A stretch of DNA of 64,000 bases from Bacteroidota bacterium. GTDB lineage: Bacteria; Bacteroidota; Bacteroidia; Chitinophagales; LD1. Where the stretch lies: NCBI GenBank assembly GCA_947479455.1, contig CANJZE010000007.1:91492-155491 (forward strand), given 5' to 3'. Position numbers and translations under genes: made by a program. Positions 34,505-43,150 of the stretch are shown in pieces. How positions within the stretch are numbered: the first letter of the stretch is position 1; each line of letters opens with the position of its first letter. Under the pieces are notes generated by a model, which was given only the letters and a program-made list of their open reading frames with translations, was not told the origin of the DNA and searched no databases.

Positions 34505-36106
34505 ATGAAAAATTTTTTACTCCTGTTTTTAGTTTTTACCACCACTCTAGCAAAAGCACAACTTCCCGTTTGGAGTACAGACATTGCGCCTATACTTTAC
34601 AATAGCTGTACAAGTTGTCATCATGAAGGCGGACTTGCTCCATTTTCTTTGCTCAGTTATCAAGATGCCTTTGATAATCGATTCGACATTTCCAATGACG
34701 TTACCAGCAAAAAAATGCCGCCTTGGCCACCCGATGCTGCGTACCGCAGATTTGCACATGAGCGAATTCTTTCGACTGTCGACATCAACAAAATAAATCA
34801 ATGGATAGTCGGAGGCTCGCCATCTGGCGACACTTCACTGGCTCCGGCAAAACCAACTTACAGTAACGCTTCGGCTTTGGGTACACCTGATTTGTCGTTA
34901 CGCATTCCAAACTTTACCGTGCCTTCATCACAGGTAAATGATTTGTATACCTGTTTTGTAATTCCTACTAACCTTTTACAAACTGAGTTTATTACCGGCA
35001 TTGAAGTGCTCCCGGGCAATTCATCAATTGTTCATCACGTTTTAGTTTATCAAGATACCACAGGCCAAGCTGCTGCGTTAGATAACGCAACACCCGAAGC
35101 AGGGTATACAAGTTTTGGCGGGATAGGAATTACAGGACAACCCATATTAGTTGCCGGTTGGGTTCCCGGTTCTCAACCCTCGTATCTTCCACCAAACATG
35201 GGAATCAAAATTTATGCAAATTCCGATTTGGTCGTTCAAATACACTATCCTGCTGGAAGCGCCAATAAATTAGATAGCACAAGAATTAACTTCAAACTAT
35301 CAACAGGAAGTTTAAGAACTGTTTCGCTTGCGCCTATCCTTAATCATCAAACAAGTTTGGTGAATGGACCTTTGTTCATTCCGGCTGATAGCATCGTTAC
35401 TTTTGAAGAATATTTTCAACTGCCGAACCTGGCCGACATTACCGTTCTAAGTGTGGCTCCACACGCACATCTCATTTGCAAATCTTGGTTAAGTTATGTA
35501 GTAACACCGGTCAACGATACTATTCCATTGGTAAAAATAAATGATTGGGATTTTCATTGGCAAGGTTCATACGGGTTCCGGAATTTGATACGCATTCCTA
35601 AGCAGAGTAAACTATTCGGTTTTGCTACCTATGACAATACTGCGCACAATCACCACAATCCTAGCTCACCTCCGCAGGATGTTAGTCGCGGTGAATCGAC
35701 TACCGATGAAATGATGTTGATTTATTTTGCTTACACGCTTTACCAAACAGGTGATGAAAATATTGTTACAGATACAACCACACTGGTTGACATTACCGAC
35801 ACAACAGGAACCACAGCGATCAACGAACCTTTAAACACTATTGTTTCTACTCCCCAATTTTATGACTTGGTACCAAACCCTTCAACTAACGAAACACAAC
35901 TCAGTTATTTTTTGCCTGAACAAACACTGGCTTCTTTACAAGTTTTTGACATGAGTGGAAAATTGATGGACGAAGTAAAACTCCCTTCGGCCTTGGGCAT
36001 TAATGGACTCAAGTATTCGGTGGCAAAATTGCCTTCCGGCCAATATCTCTTTCACTTTACGGCCGCAGGAGTTAAACGGAATAAAACATTCGTTGTAGCG
36101 CATTAA
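34505..36106 (+). CDS. Cytochrome c - copper type II monooxygenase fusion with T9SS sorting domain
   Basis: A 533-residue secreted redox protein. After the signal peptide comes a single c-type heme site (C35-T-S-C38-H39) with a likely axial Met (M71 in KKMPPWPP). The central part has the ligand pattern of ascorbate-dependent copper monooxygenases such as PHM: H177-H178 and H247 for one copper, H320-x-H322 and M404 (or M403) for the other. The spacings between ligands are close to those of PHM (69, 73 and 82 residues against 64, 70 and 70). The last 80 residues are a T9SS sorting domain (DLVPNPSTNETQL). It likely hydroxylates an unknown substrate at the cell surface, with electrons delivered through the heme. 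It heads a plus-strand run of heme, YceI and barrel genes. Confidence 0.87.
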   Translation: MKNFLLLFLVFTTTLAKAQLPVWSTDIAPILYNSCTSCHHEGGLAPFSLLSYQDAFDNRFDISNDVTSKKMPPWPPDAAYRRFAHERILSTVDINKINQWIVGGSPSGDTSLAPAKPTYSNASALGTPDLSLRIPNFTVPSSQVNDLYTCFVIPTNLLQTEFITGIEVLPGNSSIVHHVLVYQDTTGQAAALDNATPEAGYTSFGGIGITGQPILVAGWVPGSQPSYLPPNMGIKIYANSDLVVQIHYPAGSANKLDSTRINFKLSTGSLRTVSLAPILNHQTSLVNGPLFIPADSIVTFEEYFQLPNLADITVLSVAPHAHLICKSWLSYVVTPVNDTIPLVKINDWDFHWQGSYGFRNLIRIPKQSKLFGFATYDNTAHNHHNPSSPPQDVSRGESTTDEMMLIYFAYTLYQTGDENIVTDTTTLVDITDTTGTTAINEPLNTIVSTPQFYDLVPNPSTNETQLSYFLPEQTLASLQVFDMSGKLMDEVKLPSALGINGLKYSVAKLPSGQYLFHFTAAGVKRNKTFVVAH

Positions 36107-36193
36107 AAACAGAATGCACATTTAAGTAATCGGTTGATGGAGCAAAAACAAATGCCATCAACGGATTCTTATTTTCACCGCTCTAAAAAAAGT

Positions 36194-36655
36194 ATGACTA
36201 ATCTCAACGAAGGCGAAAAAGCCCCTACCTTTAAAGCGAAAGACGAAAACGGAAACACCGTTCAGCTGAAAGATTTTGCCGGCAAAAAATTGATTCTGTA
36301 TTTCTATCCCGAAGACGATACACCGGTTTGCACCGTTGAAGCATGTGATTTTCGCGATAATTACTCAATGCTGAAGAAGAAGGGATTTGAAATTTTAGGG
36401 GTTAGTCCAAACAACAGCGAGAGTCACAAAAAATTTATTGCTAAATACAAACTTCCTTTTTCATTGCTGGCAGATGAAGAGAAAAAAATTATAACTGCCT
36501 ACGGTGTTTGGGGACCCAAGGTTTTGTATGGACGGCATTATGATGGTTTGCACCGCCAAACTTTTGTGATAGATGAGAAAGGCAAAATTGAAAAAATTGT
36601 GCGTAGAGTGCTTTCAAAAAAATCTACGCAACAAGTTTTGCAAGAGAAAAGCTGA
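36194..36655 (+). CDS. Thioredoxin-dependent peroxiredoxin, Bcp type
   Basis: A 153-residue AhpC/TSA peroxiredoxin of the Bcp (PrxQ) group that reduces hydrogen peroxide and organic peroxides. The peroxidatic cysteine is in DDTPVCTVEACDFRD; the second cysteine five residues on is the usual resolving residue. The canonical Gly in TPGC is Val here. ATG 36194 (MTNLNEGEKAPTF) fits the family better than the upstream ATGs at 36134 and 36137. No signal peptide, so cytosolic. It lies between two secreted redox genes, perhaps by chance. Confidence 0.93.
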   Translation: MTNLNEGEKAPTFKAKDENGNTVQLKDFAGKKLILYFYPEDDTPVCTVEACDFRDNYSMLKKKGFEILGVSPNNSESHKKFIAKYKLPFSLLADEEKKIITAYGVWGPKVLYGRHYDGLHRQTFVIDEKGKIEKIVRRVLSKKSTQQVLQEKS

Positions 36656-36716
36656 TTTTTACAATTACAACAGATTTAGATTTCATACATTTATACCTCA
36701 CTTTAAAAATTAGAAA

Positions 36717-37601
36717 ATGAACAAAAAGTATTTACTCAGTTGCTTTTTTATGATTACTGTTTTAGTGCTAGTAACCACCAATAATGTTAACTCTAAAATA
36801 ACCTCACCCCCTGCAGGCAATTCAGGCGACCCGGTAACTAGCAATAGTTGTGCGCGTAGCGGTTGTCATGCCACGCCCTCACAAACACCCGGAGCAAACG
36901 ACTATGGAATTACCATTGGCACAGGTTCACCTACCACTCCGTTGACGGGTTTTGTTTACACGCCAAATACTGTTTACAACATGGCGTTTATCATTAACCT
37001 AATTGCAACCACTAATCCTTTTTATGGATTTCAAATTGTAGCACTTGATGCAGCTAATGCAAAAGCAGGAACCATGCAAGTAACTAATACTGCCACTACG
37101 AAAATTAATACAAGTGTTGCTACCGGCACTCGACAGTATATGGGTCATCTCAATTCAAACTCTACGCATAACTGGGCTTATAAATGGACTGCGCCCGCTG
37201 CCGGCACTGGCCCTGTAATTTTTTATTACTCTTATAATGTGTGCAATGCATCATCAGCAACTCCTAATAGTGCAGAGGGGACTATTTACAAAGGGGTGAT
37301 TCCAATTCAAGAAGCACCTTCTTTCATCGAAGATATAAGCAACAAAATTTCTGAACTAAATATTTTTCCAAATCCAATTTCAAATGAGTTCAGCATTTCG
37401 TTTGACGCAAAAGTGACCGAAACGGTTTCAGCCCAACTATTTTCCTTAGATGGAAAAGAAGTAAGTCAGTTGTTGAATGAAAAAATAGCACAAGGAAGGT
37501 TTGTTCGCGAGTTCAACACGAATGATTTACCTGCTGGAATTTATTTGTTACAGTTGAATGTTGGAGGAGCGTTTGTCACCAAAAAACTTGTTAAACAATA
37601 A
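36717..37601 (+). CDS. Choice-of-anchor V domain protein with CX4CH motif and T9SS sorting domain
   Basis: A 294-residue secreted protein. After the signal peptide, residues 30-210 match the choice-of-anchor V (Reeler-like) domain: a Pro/Gly-rich start, a cysteine-histidine motif C45-A-R-S-G-C50-H51, a strand pair around FYGFQIVALDA and the ending WTAPAAGTGPVIFYY. The motif has four residues between the cysteines, unlike the CXXCH usual for heme c. A T9SS sorting domain (NIFPNPISNEFSI to GIYLLQLNVGG) ends the protein. The next gene begins 3 bp later and shares the CX4CH motif, so the two are probably cotranslated and functionally linked. Confidence 0.85.
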   Translation: MNKKYLLSCFFMITVLVLVTTNNVNSKITSPPAGNSGDPVTSNSCARSGCHATPSQTPGANDYGITIGTGSPTTPLTGFVYTPNTVYNMAFIINLIATTNPFYGFQIVALDAANAKAGTMQVTNTATTKINTSVATGTRQYMGHLNSNSTHNWAYKWTAPAAGTGPVIFYYSYNVCNASSATPNSAEGTIYKGVIPIQEAPSFIEDISNKISELNIFPNPISNEFSISFDAKVTETVSAQLFSLDGKEVSQLLNEKIAQGRFVREFNTNDLPAGIYLLQLNVGGAFVTKKLVKQ

Positions 37602-37603
37602 AG

Positions 37604-37975
37604 ATGAAAAACGTAGGATTGCTGATTTTTATCGCTATTGCTATTTTTTATTTTGGTAGTTGTACGAAAGACAAAATGCCTGTTCCGCCAGATTGTATTC
37701 AGGCAGACACGCTGAACACCTACACAAAATCTGTTAAGGCAATTCTGGACAATCAATGCGCATCAAGTGGCTGTCACGATGCGGCTACAGCAAGTTCAAA
37801 CGTAATTCTTGACGATTTTCCCCATTCCGTTTCAGCAGCTAAAACAAACACTAAGTTTTTTTGTGTAATGGAATTTACCTGTACACCACACATGCCGCAA
37901 GGCTTTGCCACACCTATTGATACTTCAGAACTTAATGCCATTAAAAGATGGCGGGATAATTGTTACCCTCTGTAG
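37604..37975 (+). CDS. Small cytochrome c-like lipoprotein with CX4CH motif
   Basis: A 123-residue lipoprotein: lipobox FGSC with lipidated C20, then a compact domain with C52-A-S-S-G-C57-H58 and a candidate axial methionine M97 (PHMPQG). The pattern (SVKAILDNQC, then ASSGCHD) is that of the single-heme domains found in Bacteroidota and Planctomycetes surface cytochromes, but with two extra residues between the cysteines. It starts 3 bp after the choice-of-anchor V gene and ends 12 bp before the YceI gene. Heme binding is probable but not proved. Confidence 0.8.
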   Translation: MKNVGLLIFIAIAIFYFGSCTKDKMPVPPDCIQADTLNTYTKSVKAILDNQCASSGCHDAATASSNVILDDFPHSVSAAKTNTKFFCVMEFTCTPHMPQGFATPIDTSELNAIKRWRDNCYPL

Positions 37976-37986
37976 AAAGCATTTTT

Positions 37987-38553
37987 ATGAAAGCGATAAT
38001 CACTTCTGTTTTTACCTTTTTATCCATTGCGCTTTTTGCCCAAGCAGATAAATATGCAAACACCTATGCTTGCACAAAGGGTAAAATCCACTTCTTCTCA
38101 GCCAGCCCTTTGGAAGATATTGAAGCTACTTCTAAAGTAGCCGTTTGCGTAATCAATACACAAACCAAAAAAGTTTATTCCAAGGTAGCGCAAACATCAT
38201 TTGTGTTTAAAGATGGATTGATGCAGGAGCACTTCAATGAAAATTATATGGAGAGCGATAAATTTCCTTCTTCCATTTTAGACATGGTGATAGTGGAAGA
38301 TATTGATTTCACCAAAGACAGTGTATACGATATTACATTGAAGGGAACGCTGGATATGCATGGAGTAAAAAACGACAGAGAAATAAAATGTAAGTTGACA
38401 ATAGCCAATGGCGCACCGGCAAAAGCTACGGGAGCGTTTGATGTAAAACTAGCTGACCACGGCATCAAAATTCCTAAAGCAGTAACTATGAATATTGCCG
38501 AAGTGATAAAGGTGGATATTGATTTTACCTTGGAAAAATATCAGAAAAAATAA
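37987..38553 (+). CDS. YceI family periplasmic protein
   Basis: A 188-residue protein with a signal peptide (MKAIITSVFTFLSIALFAQ) and a YceI lipocalin-like beta-barrel (GKIHFFSASPLEDIEATSKV, ESDKFPSSILDMV, YDITLKGTLDMHGVKND). YceI proteins bind polyisoprenoid or other long hydrophobic molecules in the periplasm. The gene lies 11 bp after the cytochrome lipoprotein gene and is followed by a terminator, suggesting that it ends that transcript. The ATG at 37987 is used, not the open frame from 37960. Confidence 0.9.
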   Translation: MKAIITSVFTFLSIALFAQADKYANTYACTKGKIHFFSASPLEDIEATSKVAVCVINTQTKKVYSKVAQTSFVFKDGLMQEHFNENYMESDKFPSSILDMVIVEDIDFTKDSVYDITLKGTLDMHGVKNDREIKCKLTIANGAPAKATGAFDVKLADHGIKIPKAVTMNIAEVIKVDIDFTLEKYQKK

Positions 38554-38580
38554 ACGTGTATGCAATGCACCTCATTTACA

Positions 38581-38612
38581 AAAGAGCGGTTTATAACAAT
38601 CGCTCTTTTTTT
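38581..38612 (+). terminator. Rho-independent terminator after the YceI gene
   Basis: AAAGAGCG (38581-38588) and CGCTCTTT (38601-38608) pair perfectly around a 12-base loop, followed by a T-run. Confidence 0.85.
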
Positions 38613-38635
38613 ATGCCATTAACTCAAGCACAAAA

Positions 38636-38643
38636 TATTTTCG
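38636..38643 (+). promoter_or_regulatory. Candidate -7 box of the DUF5777 gene
   Basis: TATTTTCG lies 19 bases before the ATG at 38663, after the terminator, indicating a separate transcript for the barrel gene. Confidence 0.45.
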
Positions 38644-38662
38644 AACCATAATAATCTGAACC

Positions 38663-39682
38663 ATGAAATTTTTTTATGCGCTGTTAATGTTGTTGCTTTC
38701 TGCAAATTCTTTTTCGCAGGCTGATGTTCTTGACGACTTAACCAAAGACCAAAAACCTAAAAGAGAATACGTTGCGTTTTCGTTCAAAACAACGCGCGTT
38801 ATCAATGGTCATTCGGTTGAAACAGTGAAAAAAAACCAATTGGATTTTAGGGTGAGTCACCGCTTTGGTGATATTGCTGGGTCGCCTAATGATCACATTC
38901 ATTCTTTCTTTGGCTTTGACCAAGCAGCTGATATTGCCATTATTTTCGAATACGGAATTACCGATGATTTGACAGTTGGAATTGGCAGAATGAAAGCAGC
39001 CGGGCCGCTACGCGAATTGTGGAATGCAAATATTAAGTATCGTGCGCTAAAGCAGACTAAGGATTTTAAATATCCCATGACGATTACATTGTTCGGCAAT
39101 ACGAGCATTAGTAGTATGCGACCTTCAAAGGGCATTACTGATTTGAATAATTTCGGAACGGGTTATACAGGATTTGCGCATCGTTTAAGCTACACGTTGC
39201 AGGCACTTATTGCATGCAAAGCAACCGATTGGTTAACCATTCAATTGTCACCCACTTTTGTTTGGAGAAACAACGTGGCGTATAACGATAACAACGGATT
39301 GTTTTTTTTAGGTCTTTCAGCACGGGCAAAATTCAGTAAGCGTTACGGACTAATTTTCGAATATTTTCTTCCGCTCATCAAGCCTGGTGTTGGAGGCAGA
39401 GAATATTTTCCGATGGTGCGCGGTATGAAAAGTGCGGCATATTATCCTTGTCTTCATATCGGCTTTGAAGCCGAAACGGGTGGACACGTGTTTCATGTAA
39501 ACTTTACCAACAGCAGAGGATTGTTGGAGAATGATTTCTTGCCTTACAATACGGCTAACTGGGCACAAGGACAATTCCGTTTGGGCTTTACCATTTCAAG
39601 AACTTTCCCAATGAGCTACAAAGGCAAATCAAAAGAAGAGCGTAAATATTGGAAGAAGGGAAGTGTAGAAGATGTGAAGTGA
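38663..39682 (+). CDS. DUF5777 family outer-membrane beta-barrel protein
   Basis: A 339-residue protein with a signal peptide (MKFFYALLMLLLSANSFSQ) and a long series of amphipathic strands (FRVSHRFGD, IAIIFEYGITDDLTVGIG, IKYRALKQ, YTLQALIACKATDWLTIQLS). I recognise it as DUF5777, a Bacteroidota barrel family of unknown role that is often found near heme c and YceI genes. It probably spans the outer membrane. It ends 8 bp before the convergent glutamine-synthetase family gene. Confidence 0.82.
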   Translation: MKFFYALLMLLLSANSFSQADVLDDLTKDQKPKREYVAFSFKTTRVINGHSVETVKKNQLDFRVSHRFGDIAGSPNDHIHSFFGFDQAADIAIIFEYGITDDLTVGIGRMKAAGPLRELWNANIKYRALKQTKDFKYPMTITLFGNTSISSMRPSKGITDLNNFGTGYTGFAHRLSYTLQALIACKATDWLTIQLSPTFVWRNNVAYNDNNGLFFLGLSARAKFSKRYGLIFEYFLPLIKPGVGGREYFPMVRGMKSAAYYPCLHIGFEAETGGHVFHVNFTNSRGLLENDFLPYNTANWAQGQFRLGFTISRTFPMSYKGKSKEERKYWKKGSVEDVK

Positions 39683-39690
39683 TTATTCGA

Positions 39691-41049
39691 TTAAATAATT
39701 TCAAAGTACCTCTTCATTTCCCAATCGGTAACAACTTTAGCGAATTGACGCCATTCCCAATCTCGGGTTTGTGTAAAGTGTTGCACAAATTTTTCTCCTA
39801 AAATTTCATTCGCAATTTTTGAATCGCGCATTGTTTGTGTAGCTACGTCTAAGTTTTTCGGAAAACGTCCATTGCTTTCATCGCGATAGCCATTACCAAC
39901 TGTAGCTACTTGTTTAAGTTTCAAATTCTTTTTGATGCCATATAAACCAGCAGCCAAACAAGCCGACATAGCAAGGTACGGATTCGTGTCACTGCCCACA
40001 ACTCTTGTTTCTAATCTTGCTGATTTACTTCCACCCGGTAAAGCGCGCAAAGCAACAGTTCTGTTGTCAACCGACCAGGTAACTGTAGTTGGAGCCCAAG
40101 CGCCTTCGACTAAACGTTTGTATGAATTAACCGTAGGAGCTACCATTGGCAAAATGTGCGGCAAGCAATAAAGCTGACCTGCGAGATAACTCTTGAAGAG
40201 CTCGCTCATTTTGTGTTTGTCTTTAGCATCGTAAAAAAGATTTTTGGTTGATTTTTTATCCCACAAACTTTGGTGCACGTGCCCACTACAACCTGGTAAG
40301 TTCTCCGAAACCTTAGCCATGAACGTAGCAAGTATGCCTTGCTTGTAAGCAATTTCTTTGGTAGAAGTTTTGAAAAGCACAGCGCGGTCAGCAGCTTCTA
40401 GTGCGCCCGAGTAAGCAATAGCGGCTTCTAAAACTCCGGGACCAGTTTCAGTATGTAAACCTTCGAGCGGAATGTTGAACTTTTGCATGTTCTCCGATAG
40501 CGCTGTAAAAAAATCGTTGCGCAAAGTGCTGCGCAAAATAGAGTAACCGAACATGCCTGGTGTAAGCGGTGTTAAGTTGCGAAAGTTTTTTTCGTTCGCA
40601 CTCTTTGGAGTTTCTTCAAAATTGAACCATTCAAACTCCTGTGAAAAATAAGGAGTGAATCCGCTTTTTTCTGCTTCAGAAATTATTCCTTTAAATAATT
40701 GTCGCGGGCAAACATGCGAAGGCGCACCTTCGTTGGTTATTGCCTCGCACAAAAAAAAAGGCACATCATTTTCCCATGGAATTTTGCGGAATGTTGTCAA
40801 ATCAATTCGCACGGGTGTATCAGGATAACCCGTATGCCATCCTGTGTAAGTGGCATTATCATAAGCCACATCGTTGCAATCCCAACCGAAAGTTACATCA
40901 CAAAACCCCATGGCACCATTTACTACCGAGAAAAACTTATCGGCAGAAATATATTTGCCGCGCAACACACCATCAATATCAGTAATGGCAAGTTTTACTT
41001 TTTGCGCAGGATGATTTTTTACGTAATCGAGAATTTGTTTTTCAGTCAT
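39691..41049 (-). CDS. Glutamine synthetase family protein
   Basis: A 452-residue ATP-dependent amide ligase of the type I glutamine synthetase fold. Catalytic segments are present: QEFEWF (metal-binding Glu), GCSGHVHQSLW (ATP and metal), NSYKRLVEGAWAP, NRTVALRALP and SARLETRVVGSDTNPYLAM. There is no NLYDLP-type adenylylation site at the C-terminus, and the N-terminal beta-grasp part is compact. These traits are shared with gamma-glutamyl-amine ligases such as PuuA and lengsin-like proteins, so ammonium is not certain as its substrate. No puu or nitrogen genes are adjacent. Confidence 0.88.
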   Translation of the reverse strand: MTEKQILDYVKNHPAQKVKLAITDIDGVLRGKYISADKFFSVVNGAMGFCDVTFGWDCNDVAYDNATYTGWHTGYPDTPVRIDLTTFRKIPWENDVPFFLCEAITNEGAPSHVCPRQLFKGIISEAEKSGFTPYFSQEFEWFNFEETPKSANEKNFRNLTPLTPGMFGYSILRSTLRNDFFTALSENMQKFNIPLEGLHTETGPGVLEAAIAYSGALEAADRAVLFKTSTKEIAYKQGILATFMAKVSENLPGCSGHVHQSLWDKKSTKNLFYDAKDKHKMSELFKSYLAGQLYCLPHILPMVAPTVNSYKRLVEGAWAPTTVTWSVDNRTVALRALPGGSKSARLETRVVGSDTNPYLAMSACLAAGLYGIKKNLKLKQVATVGNGYRDESNGRFPKNLDVATQTMRDSKIANEILGEKFVQHFTQTRDWEWRQFAKVVTDWEMKRYFEII

Positions 41050-41122
41050 GAATTAGATTTTTGAAAAAAATTTGGGTAAAGTAATTTCAAAATAAGTATT
41101 TCGTTAGAGATAAAAAAAGGAA

Positions 41123-42193
41123 ATGCTCAACACGTTTATGAATCAAGTCAAATTTTTTCCATTGCTGCTCGTGCTTTTGCTTTCGGGTTGCGATGGTTGC
41201 AACAAAAGCAAAAGCAGAGAAAAGCCCGATGTATCGAATATAAAAGCCGAAGTGCCTCTACTGCGTTTCGATAAAGAATTGTTTGAGATAAACGAACAAA
41301 ATTTTGCTGCCAAACAAAATGAATTGAAAGAGAAGTACGGCAACTTCTATAATTTCTACATCAGCCAGTTTGTAGTTGGTCCGCGACCCGAAGGCGATAC
41401 TGTGAACATTGATGAGCTGGCACTTATAAAATTTCTCAACGATACTTACATGAAACGCTTACAGGATTCCATCAACTTCCATTTTGAAGAAACAAAAGAT
41501 GTAGAAAAGGAACTTTCACAATCGTTGAAATATTTCAAACACTATTTTCCCAATGCAATAATTCCGACAGTTGTTTGCATCAATTCAGGGTTTTCTATTG
41601 GTGCCTTTACCTACGACAAAGATGTTTTAGGAATAGGTTTAGATATGTACTTAGGCGCAAATAATGGCGATTACGATAGTGCGGGCATTTATAAATACGT
41701 GCAACACAAAATGAGTCGAGAATACATTGCGCGCAATTCTATGGAGGTACTTTACAATTTTTATTTCGGTGGCGAAGAATTATCGCATGGCAAAACGTTG
41801 ATTGAAGCCATCACCGAAAAAGGAAAGAAAATTTATTTTCTCTCTTACATGTTGCCGGATGCTCCGGATAGTTTACTGGTAGGGTTTACCGACAGGCAAA
41901 CACGCTGGTGCGAAAACAGTGAATATGAAATTTGGAAATTTTTGAACGATAAAGATTTGCTATATAAAGACAACTATATGGACCAGAAAAGATATTTAGA
42001 TGAAGGGCCCACAACACCAGGAATGCCAGAGGACGCTCCCGGAAATATGGGTAGCTGGATTGGTTTGCAAATCGTTCGCAAGTTTGTAAAAGAAACGGGC
42101 GGCAAAATTTCGTTGCGCGATTTAATGCTGAAGTATGATGCCAAAACCATTTTGGCGAAAGCAAAATATCGGCCATCAAAATCGAAACTTTGA
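41123..42193 (+). CDS. gldB: Gliding motility lipoprotein GldB
   Basis: A 356-residue lipoprotein (lipobox LLSGC) matching GldB, an essential component of Bacteroidota gliding and indirectly of T9SS function. Segments shared with Flavobacterium GldB include VPLLRFDKELFEIN, KHYFPNAIIPTVV, IGLDMYLGANNGDY, YEIWKFLNDKDLLY, GSWIGLQIVRKFVKE and the C-terminal ILAKAKYRPSK. A second ATG 15 bp later is also possible; ATG 41123 is chosen because of the AAAGGA stretch upstream. The gldC partner is not adjacent. The cells may glide, or use the same machinery only for secretion. Confidence 0.88.
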   Translation: MLNTFMNQVKFFPLLLVLLLSGCDGCNKSKSREKPDVSNIKAEVPLLRFDKELFEINEQNFAAKQNELKEKYGNFYNFYISQFVVGPRPEGDTVNIDELALIKFLNDTYMKRLQDSINFHFEETKDVEKELSQSLKYFKHYFPNAIIPTVVCINSGFSIGAFTYDKDVLGIGLDMYLGANNGDYDSAGIYKYVQHKMSREYIARNSMEVLYNFYFGGEELSHGKTLIEAITEKGKKIYFLSYMLPDAPDSLLVGFTDRQTRWCENSEYEIWKFLNDKDLLYKDNYMDQKRYLDEGPTTPGMPEDAPGNMGSWIGLQIVRKFVKETGGKISLRDLMLKYDAKTILAKAKYRPSKSKL

Positions 42194-42289
42194 AATTTTG
42201 TTTACCTAAGAATACGCTTAAACTGTGTTTCTTTCACAAGTGTGTAATTCTATCTTTAACCTTTTAATTATCACAAATACTAGAAAGCG

Positions 42290-43150
42290 GTGGAACAAAG
42301 AAATCGTGAGCAATGGTATAGCAAACTCTTTCGAATTTTCAATTCGGGGGTGTGTTTTTCATTGGCGTACATCATCTTTACGCATCTCTCGTGGTTCATG
42401 ATGGGCTTAGTTGGCAAGTTCTGGAAATTCGATTCTTTCGTTTATTACTTCGGCATTAAGTTTATTCTAAACAATCACACTTGGACAAAGCTTAAAGTGC
42501 TTTTCGTTTATTCCACCGCACCAATTTTCTTTCTCATAGCGGGTTTGCTATGCGTTTATTTTTTCGACAAACTGAAAAACATAAAAACGCTACTCAATGT
42601 TTTTTTTCTTTGGGGGTTTGTTATAGGCACTTGTGTCTTTTGCGCGCAGGGAGTTATTTCGGCCCTTGGTGCCGGTGAGTATAACTCGCCCTACTACCAA
42701 AACTTTGCAGTAGTGTTTGCTTGGTTACACATTCCGGTGGTTTTGGTTTACGCGCTTATTATTCCCTTTTTCATTCTCCTTGTGTATTTCTCGGTGAACT
42801 ACGCTCGTCTGTTTTTGATTTTTGCGTATTCCTATACTAAAGTAAATAAGCTGAGCCGGAGAAGAAAATATTTTTTAGAAACTGCCATTGCACCGTATTT
42901 CATGGGTGCTTTAATTACTTCCGTTCTTACTTTTCCTATGAATATTTTTATTCATGGCATTTATTTAATGGTTATAGGCTTCGCGCTGCTGATCAGTTGG
43001 GTAGCCTTATTTTACATTGAAATAATGAAAGATGATGTGGTAAAGTACAAAACGCTACAAACTGCCAATATTGTTTTTCTCGCGTTTTTGATTGCTATAA
43101 TGACCATTGTGGTTATTACCTGGAAAGGGCTCTACCTTTCAGTATCATAA
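42290..43150 (+). CDS. Polytopic inner-membrane protein of unknown function
   Basis: A 286-residue protein with about seven hydrophobic helices. No family is recognised. It starts at GTG, about 95 bp after gldB, and ends exactly where the convergent thioredoxin gene ends. Aromatic-rich helices and a basic loop (KVNKLSRRRKYF, about residues 184-195) suggest the positive-inside rule with that loop in the cytoplasm. Linkage to gldB could mean a role in envelope biology, but this is only positional. Confidence 0.6.
   Translation: MEQRNREQWYSKLFRIFNSGVCFSLAYIIFTHLSWFMMGLVGKFWKFDSFVYYFGIKFILNNHTWTKLKVLFVYSTAPIFFLIAGLLCVYFFDKLKNIKTLLNVFFLWGFVIGTCVFCAQGVISALGAGEYNSPYYQNFAVVFAWLHIPVVLVYALIIPFFILLVYFSVNYARLFLIFAYSYTKVNKLSRRRKYFLETAIAPYFMGALITSVLTFPMNIFIHGIYLMVIGFALLISWVALFYIEIMKDDVVKYKTLQTANIVFLAFLIAIMTIVVITWKGLYLSVS

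Noticed and set aside
36194..36655. Peroxiredoxin Val in place of Gly before the peroxidatic Cys as loss of function
   Set aside because: The Cys, Thr and Arg environment is intact and TPVC occurs in active Bcp-type enzymes, so I do not treat it as a defect.
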